From Luteolibacter arcticus (GTDB lineage Bacteria; Verrucomicrobiota; Verrucomicrobiia; Verrucomicrobiales; Akkermansiaceae): 64,000 nt of DNA. This document shows, one piece after another, positions 9,101 through 16,500 of the stretch. The position numbers and the translations under genes are program-made. The notes beneath the pieces were generated by a model. That model was not told the DNA's origin. It ran no database searches and saw only the letters and a list, made by a program, of their open reading frames with translations. The stretch's first letter is position 1. The number at the start of each line of letters is the position of its first letter. The DNA is taken from positions 186,001-250,000 of the forward strand of contig NZ_JAPDDT010000008.1 in NCBI RefSeq assembly GCF_025950235.1, in the 5' to 3' direction.

Positions 9101-11381
9101 AGAGGATGCCATTTGCGTCCACTTCCACCCCGGTGGGGTTATGGAAGCTCACGACCCGACCCATTCCGTTGGTGCTTCCGGCAGTGAGCAGGCCGGCCAC
9201 GGTTGAGACCTCACCCCAGGGGGTGATCTTGCGGATCATGTGGTTACCCGAATCCGCGACGAATACGTTGCCGTTTGAATCCACCGCCAGACCGCTAGGC
9301 CCGTAGAAGGTGGCGGCGGCTCCGGTCCCATCCGCGCTGCCTTGGGTCCGGGAGCCTGCGAGCGTGGTGACGACCCCCGCCGGGGAGATCTTGCGGATCT
9401 TGTGGTTGCCGTTGTCCCCGACGTAAAGGGTGTTTGCACTGTCGATCGCCAGTCCCAGAGGATTCCTGAAACTCGCAGCGAGGCCGGTGCCGTCCGCGCT
9501 TCCCTGATTGCCGGAGCCGGCGAAAGTGGAGACCACGCCTTCCGGGGTGATCTTTCGGATGTTGCAGTTGTATCGATCCACCACGAAGACGTTGCCGGCG
9601 GAGTCCACGGCGACATCCGTGGCATCCCAGAAACTTGCCGCAGTGCCGGTGCCGTTGGATGTTCCTTGAGAGCCGGACCCTGCGAGCACCGACGCCACTC
9701 CCGCTGGTGTGATCTTGTAGATCCTGACCATCGCGGCAAGATAGACATTGCCGGCGGAGTCCACTGCCAGATTGCGGCGGGAGTTGATTCCCGTCGTGCT
9801 TGCGAAGGTGCTGGTCGCTCCGGCGGGAGTGATTTTCTGGATCGGGACCGTGTTGGATCCGCCGACGTACAGATTGCCGCTGGCATCCAGCGTGATCATG
9901 GGGCTTCCGAGCGGGTCCACCAGGGTGGTGAAGTCGTGGAGGTGATAGGACGGTCGGGTGCCGGCCGAGACATCGAAGCTCTGGTAAACCGGAGCGGCCG
10001 CATCGAACGACGGGTTGCCGGGCTGGGTCGCGCGGCTGACCACGGTGCCCTGCCCGGTCAGGGTGACGGTTTCCCCGCTGACGGTGGCAGGTCCGCTCAG
10101 GATATCGAAGATCACGGGCAAGCCGCTGCTCGCGCTGGCATGGATCGCAAAGGGAGCGTCGGACGAGGATCTGGCCAGAAGGGGGGCGAAGTCGATCCGC
10201 TGGTGCCAGAGGCCGCTGGGCACACCCTTGCGGATCATGTTGTTCGCTGTGTCCGCGACGAGGAGATTGCCGGTCGCGTCCACCGCCAAGCCGTCCGGCG
10301 CCCAGAAGGATGCCGCCGAGCCATTGCCATTTGTCGAGCCCCAGTCATCCGACCCGGCGACCGTACTCACCATACCTTCCGGGGTGATCTTCCGGATCGC
10401 GTGGTGCCTGGCGAAGGAGTAGTCGGTGACAAATACATTTCCTGCAGTATCCACGGCGAGGGCTGTAGGACCTTGGAAGCCTGCCGCATCGGCGGGTCCA
10501 TCAGGCCCGCCACCGTAGGGGAAAGCAGATCCTGCCACGGTCGTGACGACGCCCGCCGGGGTGATCTTGCGGATCTTATAGTTGTTAGAGTCCGCGACGA
10601 TGAGGTTGCCAGCGGAGTCCACCGCAAGGCCCCTGGGGTAGGAGAAGCGCGCCGCCGTGCCGGTGCCGTCCCCGCTGCCCGTGGCTCCTGAACTGCCGGC
10701 GAAGGTGGTGACCACTCCTGCGGGGGTGATCTTCCGGATGAGATGATGCTGGGTGTCAGCCACGAAGACATTCCCGCTACCATCCACGGCGATGCCTTCG
10801 GGGTTTCCAAAGGTCGCCGCCGTGCCTGTTCCATTCGTGGTTCCCTGGCTGCCCGATCCGGCGAAGGTCGTGACTACGCCCGCCGGGGTGATCTTGCGGA
10901 TCTTGCTATTCCACGTGTCCGCGACGAAAAGGTTGTCGTTGGGGTCCACGGCGATCGCGTGTGGCTCCCTGAAGCTCGCGGCGGCGCCCGTGCCATTCGC
11001 GCTTCCGATGCTGCCGGACCCGGCGAAGGTGGTGACCACTCCCGCGGGGGTGATCTTGCGGATCTTGTGGTTGTAACGGTCCGCAACAAAAAGGTTGCCG
11101 CTGGAGTCCAAGGCGATTCCTTTCGGCCGGTTGAAAGTGGCGGTTCCGCCGGTGCCATCCGCGCTACCCTGTGCTTGGGTTCCGGATCCCGCGAAGGTGG
11201 TGATGGCGTAGGGTGTGGTGTAGTCGCTCTGCGCGTTCGCGGCCGGGAAGCCGCACGCGATCATCGTCATCAACAACAGTTGGAGAAGCGGGCCGGGACG
11301 GAGGGATGGCTTCGTATGGTGCCTGAGGATTGAGACACGGTGCGTTTTTTGAGAGCGGGAGAGCTGGGAGGGCGGGATCAT
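6135..11381 (-). CDS. Giant secreted NHL-repeat / Ig-like exoprotein
   Basis: The 1748-residue protein has an N-terminal signal region (about 50 residues, hydrophobic core LLQLLLMTMIACGFPAANA). About 24 NHL-type repeats follow, each carrying phrases such as GNLFVADRYNHKIRKITPAG followed by VVTTFAGSG. They fall into blocks of about 6, 6 and 12 repeats, and each block ends in an Ig-like domain starting QxIxFxPL (near residues 394, 784 and 1523). Six NHL repeats usually make one propeller, so four propellers are implied. The last 150 residues contain the DDGVPNLLKFAFNMNAAG module typical of verrucomicrobial exoproteins. The function is unknown; surface binding or adhesion is likely. The repeat DNA produces long spurious open frames on the opposite strand. 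Confidence 0.88.
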   Translation of the reverse strand: MIPPSQLSRSQKTHRVSILRHHTKPSLRPGPLLQLLLMTMIACGFPAANAQSDYTTPYAITTFAGSGTQAQGSADGTGGTATFNRPKGIALDSSGNLFVADRYNHKIRKITPAGVVTTFAGSGSIGSANGTGAAASFREPHAIAVDPNDNLFVADTWNSKIRKITPAGVVTTFAGSGSQGTTNGTGTAATFGNPEGIAVDGSGNVFVADTQHHLIRKITPAGVVTTFAGSSGATGSGDGTGTAARFSYPRGLAVDSAGNLIVADSNNYKIRKITPAGVVTTVAGSAFPYGGGPDGPADAAGFQGPTALAVDTAGNVFVTDYSFARHHAIRKITPEGMVSTVAGSDDWGSTNGNGSAASFWAPDGLAVDATGNLLVADTANNMIRKGVPSGLWHQRIDFAPLLARSSSDAPFAIHASASSGLPVIFDILSGPATVSGETVTLTGQGTVVSRATQPGNPSFDAAAPVYQSFDVSAGTRPSYHLHDFTTLVDPLGSPMITLDASGNLYVGGSNTVPIQKITPAGATSTFASTTGINSRRNLAVDSAGNVYLAAMVRIYKITPAGVASVLAGSGSQGTSNGTGTAASFWDATDVAVDSAGNVFVVDRYNCNIRKITPEGVVSTFAGSGNQGSADGTGLAASFRNPLGLAIDSANTLYVGDNGNHKIRKISPAGVVTTLAGSRTQGSADGTGAAATFYGPSGLAVDSNGNVFVADSGNHMIRKITPWGEVSTVAGLLTAGSTNGMGRVVSFHNPTGVEVDANGILYVAESGNTGKIRKGVPVTGDILAQTITFNPLQDKTTDDVFIALNASVPSGLPVEFSVVSGPVTVSGNVITTNGPGSVTIRANQAGNEFYSAAPPVERSFNISEGTTQPAPSIYTVSSMAGSGVELAGYAEGIGDAARFSSPYGVAVDASGNLFVADRDNHRIRKITPQGVVTTLAGSGTQGTADGTGSAAGFRYPIALALDPGGNLFVSDWGNHTIRKITPAGVVTTFAGSGLIGNLDGAGTAARFNAPTGLAVDASGNVYVADSTNNKIRKITPAGVVSSFAGSGSTGTTDGGPTAARFNYPTGVALDASGNLFVADQYNNKIRKVTSAGVVTTLAGSGGQGSADGTGTAATFNYPHGLTVDSAGNLIVADRYNHRIRRVTQTGVVTTFAGSTASYWDGSGTGAGFYEPTGVSVDAGGNVYVADSFNHKIRKITSAGVVTTVAGTNMAKDGSGTSASFNKPEGVAIDADGNVFVADASNNKIRKITGAGVVTTFAGSGNPGSADGVGTAASFNQPKGVAVDASGNVYVADSANHKIRKITAAGVVTTLAGSASPSNMDGTGTAAGFGFPSGVAVDASGNVFVADYNNRKIRKITPAGVVTTFAGSGNQGSTNGTGLAASFRNPAGIAVDLSGNVFVADREDHKIRKITAAGVVTTLAGSGNLGSADGTGAAATFRYPGGVAVDTKGVVFVADTQNHKIRRITRAGEVTTVAGSASYGSADGIGAAAGFFFPSGVAVDASGNPVVADSWNHRIRRAQSGFEQTITFGPLPDQEVGDPPLELSATASSGLPVAFSILSGPATLSGSTLTLTGPGTVVVRATQPGNVSYAAAPPVTQSFIVTGSNPPDIALNNWATTAGLSGEDAEPDATPFDDGVPNLLKFAFNMNAAGPDSSVLGAGGNSGLPQITIDQSDPEAPPVLKVEFLRRKGSGLIYTPQRSDTLDGFVSMTGTQVITRIDDQWERVSVEETTPPTTTTATSGFARVQVTLPQ

Positions 11382-12037
11382 GGCTTGGGATGGGAGAGTG
11401 GGATGGGAGGAGAGAGTGGGTCTGGAATCAGCCGCGCGCCTTCAGCGGACGAAGCCCTTGCTGCGGTGATCGGGACTGTGACCTCCACCTGCGCGGTCGT
11501 GGCATCGACCGGAGGGTCATGCCGCACCGAGCGCGAGGAAATGGGGGCGGATTTCAACTTTGGGTGGGGTGGGGTGGGGAAAAGGGCGGAAGGTGTCGAT
11601 GCGAACGGAGAGTCATTTCCCTGCCGCGACCGCCCGCAGGCGAAACGGGCTGTCCCCTCGGGTCATGGCAGCCACCCGGCGTGGGTGGCGAGGGGTGAGC
11701 CCGATTCCGCTGCGGGGGACGGGGGAGGAAAAGGATGCCGCGACGGCTGCATCCACGCTGCCGTGGAGTCGTTAAGGATTAAAAGGAGTGGGGGCTCGGA
11801 CACCCTCGGAAACCGGCGGTTTCGCAGGGATACTTCACGAATCCGTGGTTTTCATGGTAGCCCCGAAACTACGCAGAGGACTGCGGCAGACAGGGCAAAT
11901 TGCTCGATGGGCTGTTAGGTGGGAAGCTTGACCAACAGAAGGCGGTCGCCTTTGTTAGAGACACACTGATGGTTTCCCCCCATGAAGGATGTGGCCGCGA
12001 TCCTGCGGCGGAAGGAGCCGATTGCTTGCAATGACTC
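11382..12037. other. Intergenic region without a supported gene
   Basis: These 656 bases separate the leftward NHL gene from the rightward regulator pair. Open frames exist on the + strand (for example 11340-11918), but their translations look like GC-rich noise, with runs of Gly and Arg and no domain. The part next to 11382 is purine-rich and must hold the NHL gene promoter, though no clear -35/-10 pair is visible. No RNA gene or strong terminator was recognised. Confidence 0.5.
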
Positions 12038-12856
12038 ATGCAAGGCTATGGGGACATCAGCGAGGGGACGGCGAACCGGATTGACCGGGTGATGCTCGGG
12101 CTGGCGGAGTGCGAGTCGATCGAGGAGTTGGAAGGACGGTTCCTCGCGGAGGCAGGCAAGCTTTTGCCGGCGGACTGCCTGTGCTGGAACAACTGGCGGC
12201 CAGACTGGAGCGGGGTGATCTCGTTCCGAACCAACGACGGCTATGCCGACTGGCTCACCGGACGCCTGGAGCTCTTCGGCCAAGTCGTGGGCCACCATCC
12301 GGTGATCGCGGCGGGGCACTTTCAGCGGAGCGCCGAAGAGGTCCTGCGGATGTCGGATTTCCAAAGCGCGGCAAGCTTCCGAGACAACCCATTGTATCGT
12401 GACATATACCGGCATTTGGATTCCCACTTCCAAGTCTGTTTCACGGCCAGTTCTCTCAGCGACCGGAAGATCCTGCTGACTTGGAACCGGCGGGCCTTGG
12501 ATTTCTCCGAGCGCGACCGCCAGATCTTCCACTTCATGGGACTGCGGCTGGGCATGGTCAGTCGCCGCGTCGAGGAGCGGCAGCGGCTCGACCGGGCCTG
12601 GCAGGTGCTGTGCGGGCTCGTGGATTCGCGCCTGCACACGAATACGGTGCGGTCGCTTGGAGCGCGCGATGCCGGCCTGCTGGCGAAACTCATGAAAGGT
12701 CGCACGGTGGGAGTGATCGCCCGCGAGAGCGGCATCCGGCGGGACTCCGTAGACAAGCAGCTCGGGGTGATCCGCGAACGACTGGGGCTGGAGAATCATC
12801 GTCAACTGCTGAGCGCCCTGGCTGAACTCAAGCGATCCCGCGGGATGGATCGATGA
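12038..12856 (+). CDS. LuxR/NarL-like regulator with GAF-like N-terminus
   Basis: This 272-residue protein has an N-terminal sensor-like region of about 180 residues (LAECESIEELEGRFLAEAGK, then FSERDRQIFHFMGLRLG) of the kind found in LuxR-type regulators. Its C-terminal helix-turn-helix (VGVIARESGIRRDSVDKQLGVIRERLG, about residues 225-255) is diverged: the usual 'T.re.eVL.l...G.s..eIA' opening is replaced by RSLGARDAGLLAKLMKGRTV. The start is the ATG at 12038. Its stop overlaps the start of the next regulator gene (ATGA at 12853-12856), so the two are translationally coupled and may act together. The ligand and targets are not evident; the divergent NHL gene is a plausible target. Confidence 0.7.
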   Translation: MQGYGDISEGTANRIDRVMLGLAECESIEELEGRFLAEAGKLLPADCLCWNNWRPDWSGVISFRTNDGYADWLTGRLELFGQVVGHHPVIAAGHFQRSAEEVLRMSDFQSAASFRDNPLYRDIYRHLDSHFQVCFTASSLSDRKILLTWNRRALDFSERDRQIFHFMGLRLGMVSRRVEERQRLDRAWQVLCGLVDSRLHTNTVRSLGARDAGLLAKLMKGRTVGVIARESGIRRDSVDKQLGVIRERLGLENHRQLLSALAELKRSRGMDR

Positions 12857-13398
12857 GCCGGGGCCCGACGCATGGAGGCGGGGCTGGAGCGGAGGGAATG
12901 GAGGAATTCCAGCGCCTGCTCGATCGGAAGCTGGCGGCCGGCAATCACCGCCGGCAGCAACGGGTGATGGCATGGGCCGGCCTGCTGGATGCGGCCGGAT
13001 GGTACGTCGCCATCGCACGAGGCGATGGCTCCTTGTGGCTTGGTGAGCACGCGAAGGGATTCCTGGAACGCTTGGGCGAGGTGCCGGATCAGTGGCCCGC
13101 CTTGGTTGAGCTGTTAGGCCGGGTGCCGGGCACTCGTGTGGATTTGAGCGGGGAGTCCGTCTGCCTGTGGTCTGATAGAGAAGCTGCTACTTCGATGGGG
13201 ACGCTGGCCGTTCCTCTGACGAAGCGTGAGTCGGAAGTGTGGGAGTGGATCCGCCGCGGCAAGACGACGCCGGAGATCGCGGTGATTCTCGGTTGTGCGC
13301 CGCGGACGGTGGAGACGCATGTGGGGAATCTTTACCGGAAGATCGGGGTGAGGGATCGGGGTTCGGCGATTCTCGGGAAGCCGTTTGCGAAGGAGTGA
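12853..13398 (+). CDS. LuxR-type HTH transcriptional regulator
   Basis: The protein has 181 residues. The C-terminal HTH is textbook LuxR: LTKRESEVWEWIRRGKTTPE followed by IAVILGCAPRTVETHVGNLYRKIG (about residues 116-160). The N-terminal 110 residues contain no receiver-type Asp pocket and match no domain I recognise. The start ATG overlaps the previous stop codon, giving a coupled two-gene unit of paralogous regulators. It is convergent with the large peroxidase-fusion gene at 13552. It probably binds DNA as a dimer, either alone or with its neighbour. That partnership is inferred from the overlap only. Confidence 0.78.
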   Translation: MSRGPTHGGGAGAEGMEEFQRLLDRKLAAGNHRRQQRVMAWAGLLDAAGWYVAIARGDGSLWLGEHAKGFLERLGEVPDQWPALVELLGRVPGTRVDLSGESVCLWSDREAATSMGTLAVPLTKRESEVWEWIRRGKTTPEIAVILGCAPRTVETHVGNLYRKIGVRDRGSAILGKPFAKE

Positions 13399-13416
13399 TC
13401 GAGGTTTGAAGTGAAC

Positions 13417-13443
13417 CGCGAAAAAACGCGAAAAAACGCGAAA
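13417..13443. repeat. Short tandem repeat, 10-bp unit
   Basis: The unit AAAAAACGCG occurs twice in perfect register, followed by a partial third copy, between two convergent genes. It is AT-tract rich in an otherwise GC-rich context. It carries no gene and its role is unknown. Confidence 0.6.
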
Positions 13444-13551
13444 TCCAAAGGCAGGGAAGATCTTTTCCGGAACTGGTGGAGTTGGATGCGGAGTCGCAGA
13501 GTGGACGACTCGGGCGGAATGAATTCCGCGTTCCCTGTTTCCCTCCAGTCG

Positions 13552-16500
13552 CTATTCGGGTGTGACTTTCAGGCGTAGGAACAGACTGGGGTTTTCCCCC
13601 GGTGGCAGCGGGTCGCGGGCGATGATCGTTTCGGTGCCGTCGTCGTTCGGTTGAATGATCCAATCCTCCTGTGGAATGATGCCCCACGGGGGGGAGAGGG
13701 TGGTGCTCGACTCGATCTGATAGGCGACACCGCCGAGGCCGCTGGGGCGGGTGAAGGTGAGCGCGAAGCGGCCGTCACTCTCGGTTCCGTGTGGCATTCC
13801 GGCAAAGGGAGCTTCCGGATCGAGGCCGAGGGCGTAGGCCATGCCATTCGGGATGCCGCCGGGGAAGGGGACGGACTCGAAGCCACTGACGAAGTCGTCG
13901 GCCCGGTCCAAGGCCCGGAATTGCGAGAAGCGCCAGGCGTCGAAGGGCGGGTCGGTGATGGTGACGGTGGCGGTCGAGCTTTCGCCCGCGATGTAGCCGG
14001 AGCCACCGAGCAACGAGAGGGTGACGCTTTCCTCTCCCTCCGCGATGGAATCGGCCGAGGCGGTGACTGTTAGATCGAGATAGGCGGAGCCGACCGGGAT
14101 GGTGGCCTCGGTTGGCACGGCGGGGAAGTCGGTGCCGGCGTGCGCGGTGCCGCTCGTGGCGAGGTGGACCGTTAGACCCTCGGTGAGGCTTCCCTCGCGG
14201 GAGAGCCGGATCACTCCCGGGCTTTCCGAGCCTTCGGCGGTGGCGGGAACGAGGGCTTCGAGCGCGACGGAAGAAATGATCGACGACGATGGGTCGGCCG
14301 GCTCGATGTCGATGAAGCAGATCTTGTTGTTCGAGGCACCGGGTGCGCTGCGCACGGTCAGGCGGCCGTCTGCCACGGTCACGGTTTGGGTGCCCTCGAC
14401 CCAGCGTTGGGCTGAGGTGGCAACGCCGTTTACCACCAGCACGCTCTCGGCCTTGGTGAAGAAGTTGCCGGAGGTGTTGATGGCATCGCCGGAGACGATG
14501 TGGACCTGATAGGTGCCGTTGGGCAGGGCCATCTCCCAGATCGCGTCCGGGTTGGCGCTGTTTTGCAAGTGGTTGAGGGTGTCGTAGCGTTGGTCCGGCG
14601 CGACGTTGCGTTCGCGAGCGGTCGGCGTGAGTGCGTTCCAACCATAGGACCGGCCATTGCCGCGATCGCCGAAGACCTCGCCCGAATCGACCAGATAGCC
14701 CTCCGGAACCGCTGAATCCGCCGGCTGGAAATTCACGTGGATGCTCGGCAGCGGAGTCAGGGCGGTGGCCTTCACCCGCACCGGCGCGGTCGTCGTTTTC
14801 AGCCCCGTGGTGAAGTGGACGATGGCGTGGAATTCATGCTCGCCGGCCTCGGTCCCATCGCGGGTCCAGGCGAACGGGGCGGCCTCATCCTCGCCGATCT
14901 TTTCGGCACCGCGGAAGAACTCGACCCGATCGACTGGTCCGAGGAAGTCCGCCGTGTGCACCGCCAGCGGGATGGATCCGCCGACCGTGTAGAGCGCGCC
15001 GGACACCGGCTCGGTCATTGCTGTTAGCGGGCCGAAGTCATGGCTGCTGTCCGAGTCATCGAGCTGTAGCAGGTAGGCCATGAGTTCCTGGCGCTGCTGT
15101 GCGGAGAGCTGTTGGACCGCGCCGTGGATGCCGCTGCCGGAGAAGACATCGGTGAGTGAGTGCGCCGAGCCGTCGTGGAGGTAGGGCGGCGTTTCCCAGA
15201 TGCCCTTTAGCGTGGGGGTGTCGCGGCTGCTGGCGGTGGCTGTCTTGTGGAGCAGTCCGGCGGGGCTGTCGGTGAAGAGTCCGCCGGTGTGGCAGGCGTA
15301 GCAGCCGATTTCGTCGAAGTGCTTTTTGCCGGCGACCGCCGCATTCGTCAGGGCTCCATCCGTCGAGCGATGGGGGCTTGGGTGAATCGTATCGAGGGAG
15401 GTGACGTATGCCGCGAGAGCGTCCAGATCCGGGCTCAAGCCTGCCTTCGGATCGCCGAGTGGCTGCGACACGGTGCCGGCTTGAAACTGGGCGGCGGTCA
15501 GGAATCCCGAGCCGCCGAAGGCATTGCGGATGTCGTGCTCGAAGTCCTGGATCTCGTCGAAATTCGCGGTCCAGTGCACCCGCCCGTGAGCGGTGCCGGC
15601 GCGGCCATGCAGAGTGGTGGTATTTCGCAAGCCCTCGCCGCGGTCGGTGAAGTCCCAGGTGCGACCGTCGTGGCCGCCGTCCAAGTGACAGCCTGCGCAA
15701 CTGATGTAGCCGTCGTGATTCATCCGGCGGTCGGTGGCATCGTAGAAGATTCGCTTCCCTAGCAAGACCTGGGGCGACAGTGGCTCGGCGGTCACGGTGG
15801 GGATGATCGCAAGCAGCGGCGCGGCATTGGAAACCGAGGTTGTTAGAGCGGACACATCATGCACGGCGACGGTGCGGTCCATGAAGTTCTGGACGAAGAG
15901 CTTTCCTCCGGCCGGATCGATCACCACGCCCTGCGGAGCGCGGCCGACATTCTCGATGGCGGAGATCAGGTCGCCCGAGTAGGCGTCGATGACGTCGACC
16001 GAGTTCGACCCTTGCAGTGCGACGAAGGCGTAGTCGCCGCGCGGGCTGAAGGCGATGGCGTTGGCCATGTCGCGGTCGTTGAAATCGATCCGTGCGGAGG
16101 GGGCTTCGGTGTTGGTCGCGAGATCGATGCGCGAGACGATGGTGCGGACGGTGTTCTCGAAGGTCAGCGGCAAGCCATCGCGCGCGAGACCGCGGGCGAT
16201 GTTGTCCTTCTTCGAGGGCAGCCACAGCGAATGGCCGTCCGGCGAGATGGTGGCGGCGCTGAGGTAATTCGGGATGCCGCGTCCGCTGGCTTCGGTGTCG
16301 GGTCCGGCATCTGGTGCGAGTGGGACGGTGCGCACCAGCGTCAAGGTCGCGGGGTCGATTTCATGCACCTCGCCACCCGCATCCGCGGAAAGAAAGCGGG
16401 TGACGAACAGTCGCGCCGGATCGCCGCCGATGGCGATGCCGCGCAGGGGGCCGCCGGGAGTTGCCGCGCCGAGCATCGCGCCGCTGGTGGGGTCGAGCTT

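Noticed and set aside
6816-10691. Long + strand open frames (402 and 449 codons) opposite the NHL gene
   Set aside because: They are antisense to a strongly supported repeat protein, and their translations are repetitive Arg/Gly/Val-rich sequence that mirrors the NHL repeats.
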